64,000 nucleotides of DNA from NCBI RefSeq assembly GCF_000182565.1, contig NW_015971547.1:477339-541338 (forward strand), given 5' to 3'. Shown here in pieces: positions 10,899-22,960 of the stretch. The first letter of the stretch is position 1; every line of letters begins with the position of its first letter. The stretch comes from Spizellomyces punctatus DAOM BR117 (lineage: Eukaryota > Chytridiomycota > Chytridiomycetes > Spizellomycetales > Spizellomycetaceae). The translations under genes and the position numbers were made by a program. The notes beneath the pieces are model-generated. The model did no database searches, was not told where the DNA came from, and was given only the letters and a program-made list of their open reading frames with translations.

Positions 10899-13442
10899 AT
10901 GCACGCATTTGCAAATAAACCTGGGAACCTTAATGTTCCATACTATGACCCAGAGTCGCTGATGAAGTTCAAGCAGCAGGCGGTGGAGCTACCTGGAACT
11001 CGAAAGGATGATACAGAGACTGGTGTGTTTCTACACGTTGACAGCACATTGTGTGCATCAGTGTGTTCTAATACACAAGTATGGTCTCATAGGAATCTTC
11101 CGGTCCGCCTTGTCCCCTGGAGAACTCGTCAAGGATTACCCCGGTATCAAAACTGTCTACGATCTTCTTGAGCAGGGTATCAAGACCAACCCGAACGGTC
11201 CTCTACTTGGACATCGTCGGGTGATCGGCCGGGACAAGACTGGAGCATTGCAATGGAGCGGCTATACGTGGGAAACGTACAAAAAGGTTGGTGAGCGGCG
11301 CCTCAACCTTGGTGCCGGTTTGCAGCAGATCTACACCGATGTCGTTGGTGGCGACGCTGAGGACAAGTACAACATTGGTATCTACTCGGTAAGTACCTGC
11401 AAAGTCAGTTGATGCTTTGCAACCAGCAACTGAGATTTGGGAATCAGATCAACCGCCCAGAATGGCTCATCACAAGTTGGGCAGCGGATGCGTACGCGCT
11501 TGCCACCGTTGCTCTCTACGATACGCTCGGTCCCGAGACCACAGAGTTCATCCTGAATCACGCTGATGTCCCGATTGTCGTGACCTCCATCGACAAGGTG
11601 CCTATCTTGCTAAAGCTGTCGGAGCAGATCCCGACCCTCAAGGCGATCGTTGTCATGGAGTCTTTGACACCTGGTGCCACGAACGGGCCATCTGCGTACA
11701 GCGTCCTCAAGCAATGGGCCACAGAAAAGGAGATTGCCTTGTATGAGTTTAATGAGGTGGAAGAGTTGGGTAAACAGAACCCCGTTCCTTTGCGATTGCC
11801 CGTTCCAGATGACATTTGGTGCATTTGCTACACGTCGGGAACAACCGGAAACCCCAAGGGTGCACTGTTGACACACGCCAATGCAGTTGCCGTCCAGCGC
11901 GCTACCGAAATGACAATTCCTATGTGGAAGGATGATATCCATTGTAGTTACCTCCCGCTGGCGCACGTGTTTGAAAAGGTGGTCATCAACTCGGTTGTTG
12001 TCAAGGGAGCCGCCATTGGCTTTTTCCGGGGTGATGGTACGTAGTCTTTTTTTTTGCATCTTTGTCAGGTACTGGTCCTTACTGGAACATTTGATTAGTT
12101 ACACTGTTGATGGACGATTTCACCACCTTGAAGCCCACTACCTTCCCCTCGGTTCCTCGTCTTCTCAACCGTATTTACGATAAAATCAACCAGGGAGCCC
12201 TAGAGTCTGGCTCCGCGGTGAAGGCAGGCCTTTTCCGCATGGCACTCAACTCCAAGCTTGAGGGTTTGAAACAGGGCTCACTAACGCACCCTGTTTGGGA
12301 CCGCCTGGTTTTCAATAAGGTGAAGGCGGTAATGGGTGGAAAAATGCGCTTCATCTTGTCTGGATCTGCTCCCCTTAGCAAGGATGTTATGGCTTTCTTG
12401 AGGGCCGCTTTTGGATTCCAAATCTCCGAAGGCTACGGTCAGACCGAGTCCACTGCTGGTTGTGGTGTCACCTGGCCTGGGGATTACACTGTGGGCCACG
12501 TGGGCCCGCCAATTGCTTGGTGAGTGTCGCATCGTCATCTACGCAGGGTGTATGAGATGATCCTCATGATGCTTTCGATTTAATGCAGCCAAGAAGTTAA
12601 GCTTGTTTCGGTCCCGGAGATGAACTACAATGCAAACGACAACAAAGGAGAAATCTGGATCCGTGGACACAACGTCTTCAAAGGTTACCACAAGGACCCT
12701 GAGAAGACTGCGGAGACTATCACTGAAGACGGCTGGCTTAAGACTGGTGATATCGGTTCCATTGACGAAAAGGGAAGAATCTACATTATCGATCGTAAGA
12801 AGAACATTTTCAAGTTGGCACAAGGAGAGTACATTGCCCCGGAGAAGGTGAGAAGTACTTGACGCTAAGGTTTGACCATGACGACCCTGCTTACACAGGT
12901 TCAATTAGATTGAAAACACGTACATTAAGAGTAACTTTGTTGCTCAGATGTATGTCCACGGTGACAGTTTGCAGAGCGAACTCGTCGGTGTGGTGGTCCC
13001 CGACCCCGAGTACAGCACTCAATGGGCCAAAGACCATGGTCTCCTCCCCGCCAACACCCCGGCCGGCGTACCACTTAACCCTGCGCAACCTCCCCAACCC
13101 CACATGGTGGAACTCTGCAAAAACCCCAAATTCCGTAAAGCCGTTCAAGCAGATCTTGACAGTTTTGGAAAAGCCGATAAACTTCGCGGTTTCGAATTTG
13201 TCAAGGCAATTCATCTGGAACCCGAAGTGTGGAGTGTGGACAACAACATGATGACACCGACTTTCAAGTTGAAGCGAAATGAAGCTGCGGTATGTATATC
13301 CAGCATTGTCAAAGATTGGTGAATGTTGCTGACGTTTATTTCTTGGTTATAGGATAAGTACAGGCCAATCATTGACGCATTGTACGAGGAAGTAGCAGCG
13401 GCCAAAGAAGCCCCGGTAGAAGCACCTAAGGCAAAGCTTTGA
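10899..13442 (+). CDS. Long-chain acyl-CoA synthetase, probably peroxisomal
   Basis: Activates fatty acids to acyl-CoA with ATP, feeding beta-oxidation. Seven exons give about 700 residues. Visible motifs in order: AMP-binding P-loop [16 protein letters not shown] (11827-11874), the LPLAHVFEK region, GYGQTE (A5-like motif), the [10 protein letters not shown] motif and the fatty acyl-CoA signature [19 protein letters not shown]. The last exon ends EAPKAKL; AKL is a PTS1 signal, as expected for a Faa2/LACS-like peroxisomal enzyme. No transmembrane N-terminus is present. Introns lie near 11025-11090, 11390-11447, 12038-12098, 12521-12587, 12847-12908 and 13290-13352. Acyl chain preference cannot be read from the sequence. 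Confidence 0.95.
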
Positions 13443-13826
13443 AGAGTGTATTTATGTTTTGTGGACAGGCAGTGCGCTATTGTTTACAGGCGGCTTGTTG
13501 TAGAAAGTCCCTAGATTCTTGATCCTGGTGAAAGATTTGTTTTTTTTTTTTTGCATACAGTTTGGTGTGAACGTGAAGTAATTATCGATATATGCTGCTG
13601 GAACGTGGTTGGTATTTGCATAATTGGGAAATGCCCCGTTGAGAGAATCAGCAGAAAGTGAAGCCCGTAATTACTCGAAACATCGAATTGTGCGCCCGCT
13701 GTCACCGAGACGCAAACCCATTTCATTCCTCCAATTGCGCAGGCAAACAGTGTGACCATTTAAACCACTGGAAGTTGCTTATCACAAGTCGATCAAATCC
13801 AGAGTCCTCAGCATATTCTACAAACG
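13443..13826. other. Intergenic, nothing recognised
   Basis: Spacer between two plus-strand genes. It holds a T-run at about 13540-13552, plausible in the 3' UTR of the acyl-CoA synthetase gene. No frame or repeat of note. Confidence 0.6.
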
Positions 13827-15021
13827 ATGAGGCATTTGCAATCTTGTGAAATCAGCAAGTCTTCCATACAAAAAACTCCTCCGAATCCCGCACACTTTCC
13901 AGACTTGCACGTAAGAAAACAACACAGTCCTATCCCTCGGCCCTTCCTGATCTTGTCGGAATAGTTCGTTTACAGCCCAAGCCATGACGGGGTTGACCAC
14001 AACCTTCTCATTCTCTTCCACGGACTTGGTATGTCATTCCCATTCACAATGACCCTTTCCTACCATTGCTCACACAGTTGTGCTTAGGAGATACACCAGG
14101 TACCAACTCCTAACGAGATGACTATATATGCAGAATTCAACAAGTGACCACTATGCTGGGAATGCAGAGAACTTTATAAACTTTGGAAAAAAGATGCGAC
14201 TGCCCCAAACGTCCCTGTTGGCCATAAAAGGGCCTTGTCCGATACCGTATCATGAAGGGACTGGATGGGCTCCCGCATTTGATGCCGAGGGAAATGGTGC
14301 GGTTCAGTCTTTGAGTACGAATATATGGGTGGATAACTGACAACAGATTATCATGGACAGAGCGACCCCATTCTTCTGCTGTCGTGCAAGAGGCCGTCAA
14401 GACAACTCGCAACCTCCTCGTTAACCTTCTCAACAAAGCCATCTTGGCCAGTCCAGAAGCTCCTGACCGCTGGCCAGCAGAAAACATCTTTTTGTTTGGG
14501 TTTTCTCAAGGAGGAGTTTGTGCGATTGATCTAGCCCTTTTCGGGACCATCAGGCTAGGCGGTGCAGTTAGTGTCAGTGGATGGCCAAGTGAAGCCTTGT
14601 ACAGCGGGAAGCTACCAGAGGTGAACAAGGGTGTGAAATTGCTGATAACGCAAGGACTGAACGATGACGTTATTGGCCATAATGAGTGGAAAAAGAGGGT
14701 CAGTGCTGCCAATTGATTTACTGTCGTTTGTAACAAGGTAGTAATAGTGGGCATGAAGATGACGTTTCTCAAGAGAGTGATACCACAAGACGGCAAGCTC
14801 GAGGTCCATGAGATCCCAGGCAAGGGACATACAATGCCGAATTCTGCGGTATGGAAAAGATCGGTTGTGAATTTTTGTCAAAGGATGCAAAGCCTGATAC
14901 TTTTGCTCCGCAGGTGGAGATGAGGGCAATTATGGCGTTCTTTGGAGCGAATCTATCATTACGGAGTTTAGCATTGGAGGCGATGTCGGATGTATATGAG
15001 GTGAAGATGCAGCCTGAGTAG
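13827..15021 (+). CDS. Phospholipase/carboxylesterase (acyl-protein thioesterase-like)
   Basis: Alpha/beta hydrolase of the LYPLA/carboxylesterase-2 family. Splicing solved by frame: exons 13827-13910, 13965-14028, 14088-14099 (12 nt), 14168-14296 and 14361 to about 14698, plus two or more 3' exons. It yields the family signature LILFHGLGDTPENF, then MRLPQTSLLAIKGPCPIP. The nucleophile is Ser in GFSQGG (near 14500-14517), the acid is Asp in QGLNDD, and His is in GKGHTMP. The stop is TAG at 15019. The family hydrolyses acyl thioesters on proteins or short esters. The first exon (28 residues) is the least certain part; no signal peptide, so probably cytosolic. Confidence 0.85.
14088..14099 (+). 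other. 12-nt microexon of the thioesterase gene
   Basis: GAGATACACCAG is flanked by an acceptor (GCTTAG) and a donor (GTACCA). Only its inclusion joins LFHGLG (exon 2) to ENFINFGKKM (exon 4) in frame and restores the GLGDTP motif. Confidence 0.7.
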
Positions 15022-15331
15022 CGGTGGGCATCTTAGCTTCGCTATGCAGGTGCATGAGGCATATCTGGGATGGCTGGTTGGCGGATCTGGCCAACTGGTT
15101 TCCATTGCACTGCATCACCAAAAAGTAAATTGCACATATAAGGATAGATACTTGCGTTTGTTATTGTAAATCTACATGTAAAATATCATTCATTTTTACA
15201 TTCCACTTTCTAAAACATGTAACTAGAAATTATCTAACCAAAGAAACTTTAGCTAAATACAAAAAAACAAACGTCCCAAAAAGAAAATACACAGCCAAAA
15301 AGCAATCTAGATTTATACAGATCGGCGTAAA
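15022..15331. other. Intergenic, nothing recognised
   Basis: A+T-rich spacer of 310 bp between the thioesterase stop and the mscL stop (tail to tail). It probably contains both 3' UTRs. No frame or repeat seen. Confidence 0.6.
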
Positions 15332-16215
15332 TCACCGCCATTTCTTTGCGCCGTTTTTGTCGACGATGAGAAGAGCGGGTTCAGGTTGAGAAGTTTCCGA
15401 AGGAGGATCAAGGTCCGATGTACACATGGGGCAACGTGTAGCTTTGATGGGAACGTCTTTGCAGCAGAATGGGCACTCCTTGGTCTTGACATCGGGCTTC
15501 TTGCGACGGAACGCAGCAGCATAGACTGATTGAGACATGAGAGTTAGTCAAAAATGTCTGTAAAGATTGTGCACGGCGCTGCTTACTTTTAACAATGAAG
15601 AAAATGATGACCGAGATGATCAAAAAGTTGATTACGCTCTGAACAAAGTTACCCCTAAAATTTAGGATCGGTAAGGGTACGATCGCGATCAGGATCAACA
15701 AGGATCAGTATTGCTTACCAGTTCCTAAAGAGAGCAGCAGCGTTAATAAAGGATTCAGGAGTAGCGCATGTAATACTATGTGCTTACCATGTTACTGCGC
15801 CCGCTTTTTGAGCTTCAGCGGTCGTCTTCCAAAAGTCCTGACAAAAGGAGCGGGGAGGATAGTCCGGAAAGAAAGGCTGGCTTGCGTTAACAGCTTTGGG
15901 ACAACGCAGGATCAAAAAGTTGTTGGCCAAGTTGGCCGACGTTGCCAACGAAATGAAGGGCGTGAAAATGTCTTGCACAAGCGAGGTAACGATCGCTGTG
16001 AAAGCCGCTCCCATAACGATACCGACCGCGAGGTCAACCACGTTACCCCGGTTCAAGAACTCTTTAAAGTTGTCCAGGACACCGCCGACAGCTTTGACGC
16101 CCTTCATGGCACCGCTTCCCACTTGGTCTGCAAACTTGTTCACGCCCTTCTTTTCAACTTTGGGAGAGCCCATTGGGTAGGCCTCGATATCCATGTCTCG
16201 CTGTCTTCCTGACAT
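15332..16215 (-). CDS. mscL: Large-conductance mechanosensitive channel MscL, fungal form
   Basis: Exons 16215-15788, 15724-15719 (6 nt), 15654-15587 and 15525-15332 sum to 696 nt, 231 residues. After a 47-residue hydrophilic start come the MscL amphipathic helix and TM1 ([20 protein letters not shown], then [20 protein letters not shown]), a loop of about 45 residues, then TM2 ([21 protein letters not shown]). The tail carries a CPFC...CPMC zinc-ribbon-like motif that bacterial MscL lacks but fungal homologues can have. MscL opens under membrane tension to release solutes at hypo-osmotic shock, relevant to wall-less zoospores; in fungi it may sit in internal or plasma membranes. It is divergent from the CDK gene. 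Confidence 0.93.
15719..15724 (-). other. mscL: 6-nt microexon of mscL
   Basis: GAACTG lies between introns 15787-15725 (63 nt) and 15718-15655 (64 nt), both GTAAGC...TTTAG. Included, it gives GAVTWNWGNFVQ, matching the start of MscL TM2; skipping it keeps frame but loses two residues (Asn-Trp). Confidence 0.8.
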
Positions 16216-16940
16216 TTTGCTGTCTCTCGTTAAACTCGTCCGCCAACTACAATCGCAAACAGATCCCGGGCGATTGCAACGCAAGGTCCTCCCTTTTTAT
16301 TTTCCGTCCCAGTTGCAAAAACCATCTTCTTTCTGAAACGCGTTGGCCGTCGGAGGTTGTGTAATCTCGTGACTTTTGTGTAGGTAAGCATATTCCGCGC
16401 CAAAATCCAACGATCGATCCACCGCCGAACCATTTGACATGCTCAACTTTTCTTGCGATGCTTTGGTGGTGGTCTTTCTGCTTCCGTTGGGTGGGATGGC
16501 TGTTCTTTAAGTGCTTTGATTGACGTTCCAACTATAAGTGTTGATCGATACGTTTTAACACGTTGCATGAACGTTGTGGGTGTGCTGATCTCGCCATGGC
16601 CAGAAGGATTCTATCAACGTGACTGTGCCGCCGCATCACGCCCCCAGCCTCCGCGTCCGACAAGCGTCTTCTGGACTGCGATAATAACCTCAAAAGTTGA
16701 CAATTTCCCCCTCCATTGTTGTTTGGACATTTTGTTGCAACCCGGCATTGGTCAGGCATCTACACTGTCGTCCGAGCAGATACTTTGGGGTCTGCCAGCG
16801 GTTTCAGCAATCCATTGTCGGCACGTTTGGCGACTTGCAGCGAAAACGGTCACCAACAGCCACAACAACAGTAGCTTGTCAGTGATACAATTACCTCTTG
16901 CTCCCCACACTTCAACAGCGTACGCCCTATCACATCAACC
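16216..16940. promoter_or_regulatory. Divergent promoter region of mscL and the CDK gene
   Basis: 725 bp between divergent start codons. No TATA box is obvious near either end. Short frames on both strands look like chance. Confidence 0.5.
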
Positions 16941-18152
16941 ATGTCCTCAATGGAGCGCTACATTCGTTTGGAAAAGCTTGGAGAAGGAACTTATGCCACT
17001 GTGTACAAGGGCAAAAACCGCAACGACGGTTCCATCGTTGCTCTGAAGGAAATTCATCTCGATAATGAAGAAGGTGCACCATCCACAGCTATACGGGAAA
17101 TATCGTTAATGAAAGAACTGCGACATCCAAATATCGTCCGTCTCCACGATGTCATTCACACTGAAAAGACATTGACGCTGGTGTTTGAGTACATGGACCA
17201 GGATTTGAAAAAGTATATGGATTCATTGGGAACGGGTGGAATGATTCAGCCGCATATGGCCAAATGGTTCATGTATCAGTTGTTGAAGGGGATAGCCTTT
17301 TGTCATGATAACCGCGTGCTGCATAGAGATTTGAAACCACAGAACCTGGTATGTAGAATTTTCATCGCCCACGCAAACAATCAACCAGGATCATTAACAA
17401 TATGCACATAGCTCATCAATTCCAAAGGCGAGCTAAAACTTGGCGATTTTGGTCTTGCTCGTGCATTTGGTATCCCCGTCAACACCTTCTCCAACGAAGT
17501 CGTAACCCTCTGGTACCGCGCCCCCGACGTCCTCCTCGGATCCCGCAACTACTCCACTTCCATTGACATTTGGTCGGCAGGCTGTATCATGGCCGAAATG
17601 TACTCGGGAAAACCGCTCTTTCCAGGTAAAACAAACGAAGACCAACTCTACAAAATCTTTAAACTCCTCGGAACACCGACGGATGAGATTTGGCCACGAG
17701 TATCAGAGCTACCCGAGTACAAACCAAACTGGCCGATATATCAGGGACAAGTCCTCTCATCGAAAATACCTAACATGGACTGGATGGGATACGATCTATT
17801 GAGCAAAATGCTGGTTTATGAGCCAACTCGAAGAATAAGCGCCAAGGACGCTTTGAACCACGTTTACTTCCACGACTTTTTGCAGGCTCAGTACGGTCAG
17901 CCTGTTGCTTCCCCTCAGTTCTTGGCGGCTGGTATGCCTACGCCGATGATGACACCCGCCATGATGCAAGGCATGCCTGCCATGCCCGTACAGGGCATGC
18001 CACCCGTGGGAGTACCTGTAAATTTAGCTGGAGTACAGGCAGTTGGACCGAATGGCGCGGTATTGACTGCGAATAACATGGGTATGCCGGGTATGGGTGG
18101 CGTAGGGGGAGTCAATGGGTTGGGAGGTATGGGTGGGAATTACTTATCATGA
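16941..18152 (+). CDS. Cyclin-dependent kinase, Pho85/CDK5 type
   Basis: Two exons; intron 17349-17411 (63 nt). Kinase features in order: Gly loop [17 protein letters not shown] Lys, a PSTAIREIS cyclin-binding helix (the Pho85/PhoA version of PSTAIRE), catalytic loop [13 protein letters not shown], and an activation segment [19 protein letters not shown] with the WYRAP motif and Ser in place of the activating Thr, as in CDK5/Pho85. GDFG-to-APD spacing is normal. After the kinase core (about residue 300) a 75-residue tail is rich in Met, Pro and Gly (GMPAMP and GMGG motifs). Family role: phosphate and nutrient signalling and polarity with Pcl cyclins; a Pcl-like cyclin gene lies at about 37.1 kb. 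Confidence 0.95.
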
Positions 18153-18233
18153 TAATACATATCATTTTGTCTGTTTGTCAACATTATCTATTAGCGATCA
18201 TGATATATTGCTGATGCTGATGATTAAAGATAT

Positions 18234-21200
18234 CTAACTAAAACTTGTAAAAGACCATTCAGACTGATTTCCCTCTCTACTAGTTCCATTAACCCTCATG
18301 GTAACGTCCTCATTTCTCCTGATTTCCCATGTTCCAAAGTAATGTCGGTTGGTCCGAATGGTGATGACCTTGACAAAGCGGTTGAACGTGACAGTTCGTA
18401 AGCGCGCAAAGGACCCGGACGGTATTGTCGAGACTGCTGCCAGGAAGGCATCCAATGAATCGATACTTTGGCCGTTAATCTACAAATGTCATACAGATTA
18501 CATCCATAGCTTGAGCAAGAATAGAGCAGCTTCCAGGCAGATCTTTACCTCCGTTACCCATGTGAGTGGATGCAAATTGTAAAGCTGAGAGGGTGACCCA
18601 TCATATACAACCGAGCATAAAACCCCTGAAATCCCCGAAATGAATACCAAACATGTCCACAGCACAGATCTCATCAAACTTACCATTCGGCACATCCTTT
18701 AATTGCTGATAAACAGCCTTATGTGGCACTAGAGATCGAGAGTCAGTGAGGATCTCAGTCTTACGTTTATACAACCACCTACTCTGAAAAATTGCTCCCG
18801 ACCATCCGACGATCCTCTCAGTTCCAGTAGCGTCCAAAAGCGACAAGGGAACCGAAATATTCGCTTCGTTTCCTTCGCGCAGTACGGTCTTTTACGAGGC
18901 TTATTAATGCCACACAACATGATAAGACGCGTCATCCAAACACCTACCAGTTCCAGTGTGTCTCGTCCGACGTGGTCCATAATGTCCATAAACTTGGTCG
19001 CAGGTTGGCCGTCCACAGCAAGGATCAAATCGCCTTCTTTCAACAATTTGGACGCATCCGTGCCCGATGTCAACCGGCGCACGACCAACACATTTCGCCG
19101 ACTGAGGTGTGATCCTTCGATGCGTTTTACCTACAAGATACATGTGTCAAAACCCAACCTATTCGGCTTCCATCATGATCAATTGAACGATACTGACCCA
19201 TTCATCACTCAAGCCGAGTATTCTCGCATGAGCAATTTGCGCATACGTCAATTCTACCTCCAGCCCTTTCAATACTGGTCTGTCGCCACGCCTCAACTGC
19301 TCAATGACAGGTAATGCCACCTCAATGGGCAGTCCCAAATAAAACTCATTTCGACTTTTAGCGGCATGCTTCGTATATGCTGCATATAGCGCCTGGACAT
19401 GCCCTTGCGAATCAGTCAGCACGCCGCCCTGTGAGACAGGATTCTCCAGTTCGATCCCCTCAACGTTCATGGCGCGATAAGCAGGTGGAATGGGTTCATT
19501 AACGTAGAATTGGCGTACGTTTGTAACAACCGTTTTGCGAACAATAGGCTGGTAGGATTTTGTGAGAGCGATCAGGAAAACCGGGTCGCCTTGATTCAGC
19601 GGCTTATTTGAGATAGTGGCTTCCTGGACAAACGTTTGACCCAGCAGTTCCACCCCGTATTGAACGATAGCATAGTTGTACACTTGGTGAAGGTAGACCA
19701 GTCGTCCTGGGACGATGATCGAGTTCGCAAATGTTAATAAGATATCGCCCACAGAGGTCGGTATGGCGTGCTTGTCCACAATGACAAGTCCTTTGGTCGA
19801 ATCGATGACCAAACCGATTCCATTATGAACTTGATGGATTACGCCATCAATTCGGAAAGGCAGATGAAATTCTACATGCACCAGTGCAGGTACTACGGCG
19901 CGAGCTGGTCCCAAGCTTTCATCCAATCTAATATGCGACGCAGTATGGGGTTTAAAAACCGCCTCGCCAATACAGGGTGGCAGGGGGGCATAATCCCATA
20001 CACCGGTTTTGTCGTTCCGGGTCGCCATATTAAAGGGATGCCAGCGTCGGTCAACCTGTACCAAGGCCAACTTCTCCTTATTGATATCGCTCAGGTGATA
20101 GTGTCTGATCGGGACTCGCTCATTATTCTTCAAGCTGCTCATGACCTCAACAAACCGGTCGATTGTAGGCGTAGGGACATTGTTCAGCGCTGTGATGACG
20201 CATCTCCTTTGTATTCCAGCCAGATGCAACATATAGCCAGCACCTAACAATAGTAAATAAATGACTACTCCCCTGGGCAGAAGAGAGTGCTAGACTCACC
20301 AGCAACGAATACACCTCCAACGGGCACCATAAAACTTCGTGCTATTTGGTATGATAGGTTATTCAAGATCCCTCCACCGACTTCGACAAACCGATCCGGG
20401 GTAATACTATGGAGGTCTTGAACGCGTAGCACAATGTCCTTCACCTCAAGCCCTCTATGATACCACCACAATCGTCAAATCGGGAACATCCCATCAAAGT
20501 TACGACACTGCCCACCTTTGCACAAGCAGATGAATCTCTTCATTAACACTCGAGTCCAAAATCTCCTCGAGAGGAACAAACGAAATCAGAGACTGGCCAT
20601 TGACCTTCAGTAAAATATCGCCCGCCTGCATTGTGCCCTGCTTAGTGACATATTTTCAAGGTCATGACAGCGCATATCACACAGACCTCCAGTCGACCAT
20701 CCGCGGGCCCTTTTGGCACGACCTGACTAGAAGATGGTATGTTAAGCATAACAGATTCCGTGATAATAATGACCACCAGTTGCAGACATACCTGACTGTC
20801 AGCATACCAGTGCTCTCAGGGAACATATCACGCACAGTGGCTTCTTTGGGAGCATCAAGGCCCAGTCGCTTGACTTCATCGTACGGAGTGAATCTTTTCA
20901 GTTAAGAAAAAAAAAAGAGAGAAGTAAATCCTTTTACATCTGATCACCTACGTTCCCATCCATTCAATCAGAAGGGCTTACTTGAAAACTGTCTGAACCG
21001 TTCCTGATGCCACAATGAGCACACCCAGCCAAATTCCAAAAGATCATTTTGCTCTTACCTCTAGGAATTGGTTGACCTTGCTGAATCAATTTCAATACGC
21101 GAACGACTCTATCCAGTGGTAAGAAGAAGCTTGAAGCGCTCAAAGTAGCTCCCCCTACAACAAAGACTGTTGGTCGACATGGTAGCGCAGGAGTGTGGAA

Positions 21201-22629
21201 TTCACGGGTCATTACCTGCATTCAGTGCAATGGCATTTCCTTCAACATTGATAACTGGTGATCCGGAGCTGCCTAAAATGCAATCGTTTATCTGATCAGC
21301 AAAATACTGACTTTCAATCTCCTCGTCATCATCACGATCGCGCACTCACCTCCCGACGTCATAGACGCCGCTTGGTAATAGACTAAGAAGGGGCTCGCGT
21401 GAGCCAATGCGTAAAAAGCGATAGCAAAAGGTGATCCAACCCACAGGTGTTCCAATCTGCACGCATCCAAATCAGTTGGATCTCAATCAATAACCGACGA
21501 GATTGGGTACGCGATCAAAGAGCCCAACCAACCGTTAAATCTCCCTGCCCCGTAGTACGGTGCTTTTCGATCTAGTCTGTTCACGATGGATAGCTTAGAT
21601 GCTAGTGATCTATAGGAGTAAAGTTGCAAACAACGTACCTCGCTAATGTCCCGCTTAATATGCTTAGTCTCTCTCCAGAGTCGTTGCCGACCTAAACGGT
21701 CAAAGCAAGTACATAGATCAGTGACCTTAATGAAACACAGCAAGTCAACGGCATGCCTCGGCATTACCACACGTATATCAATGCCAACGCGAGCTTGCTC
21801 GGGTGCCAGCGGAATCTCGACGATCTGTAACAAATCATTAAGTTTTGGGAAGAGAAGCGACCTTTTACCGTAGACGCACCTTCATGTACTTCACAGTGGA
21901 AGCATCAAATTGGAAGAAGCTACAAGAAGTGCATAAGCGACTAGTCATTCTGTGTCTCTCGTCTTCCATAGATGACAGCATTACCCAAAGTCATGGACTG
22001 TAGACGGGAAGAAAGAATTGTCAAATTTAACCAGACAAATAGTCACCGTAATCCATGCAGCACACCTACCCGGATCACGATATATCGGAGTCAATTGTAT
22101 TTCTTCCTTTGATTCATTTAAAATCGCTTCGGCCAAGATAGGCCCCGGTTGTACCACATGTCGGTTGGTCAAGACAATCTGCCACATAGGAGTGTAAGAA
22201 AGGCATAAGCCAGTGTCCCCTTCGTACTATATCCACGCAGTGGCCGCACCCCTCTCGTCTTATCAACAATGAATCCACTTGCTTGAGATGCACGCTGATA
22301 TTCCGTATCTATCGATAGATAAGAGACCTTCAATAATGCGAACAATAAAGGAGGCAGACGATAACTTACCAAAGTTCCGCACGCTTATAAACCGAATGCT
22401 GACAATGGCGGGAATGACATTCTTTAATGTTTGCTCCCACTGCGAGCTGTTCGCTGTATGTCGGGAGTCGTAAAGCTCTGAGAGCTGGTCCGGTGGTGGT
22501 ACCGTTCCCACCTATTGGCAAGGTCGACATGATGAAAAGCTACAGACGGCACAGATGTTAAAATACCTCTTCGTCGTCAGGTCTGATAAGCCCTCCGCCG
22601 TTGCCCTCATCTTGCGCGTCGACCTCCAT
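18234..22629 (-). CDS. Nuclear HtrA-like serine protease Nma111
   Basis: Large HtrA-family protease with two protease-like halves and PDZ domains, nuclear in yeast and linked to stress and apoptosis-like death. ATG at 22629 (MEVDAQDEGNGGG). Heavily spliced, more than 12 introns. First half: EQTLKNVIPAIVSIRF, catalytic His in LTNRHVV, Asp in HDFGFFQFD, and Ser in SMTSGGSSGSP, split by an intron near 21289-21350, followed by SASSFFLPLDRVVRVLKLIQ. PDZ-like segments include LLKEGDLILAVDGQP. The second half (19159-20250) is degenerate, typical of the family. The C-terminus FVKVITIRTNRHYFGTWEI matches the conserved end. Tail to tail with the CDK gene, 81 bp apart. Exact exon borders are not all resolved. 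Confidence 0.9.
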
Positions 22630-22960
22630 TTTATGCACGGTGGTTATCGCAAGAATACGGATCGTTCAGCGTACGGCCTTTATCCAAAAAAACGATGGCA
22701 ATTCTATCGGTAAACGTAAACGAGCGTGGCAAAAACACTTTGGAAAACCGGACGCGATTGCCTCGATCATCATGTCTTACTCAAGATTGCCCCAACCGCA
22801 TCCATGCATTCCACTCACAATCCACCCAAGTTTAACCATCATTATATCACGTGTGATATTTGTTGCCATGGCATTTCATGACAAAGCGTTTGAATTGTTT
22901 TTGTTCGTCCTTCTCCGCTCGCGGTGGAATTGGGCTTGCCATTTTGTTGACGGCACAACC
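22630..22960. promoter_or_regulatory. Divergent promoter region of Nma111 and Nsa1 genes
   Basis: 331 bp between divergent start codons. An upstream frame (from 22601) reads into Nsa1 but lacks family support, so the Nsa1 start is put at 22961. Confidence 0.5.

Noticed and set aside
22601-22960. Upstream extension of the Nsa1 frame
   Set aside because: Family members begin exactly at the MRYITSDE-type start (22961); upstream residues look like translated promoter.
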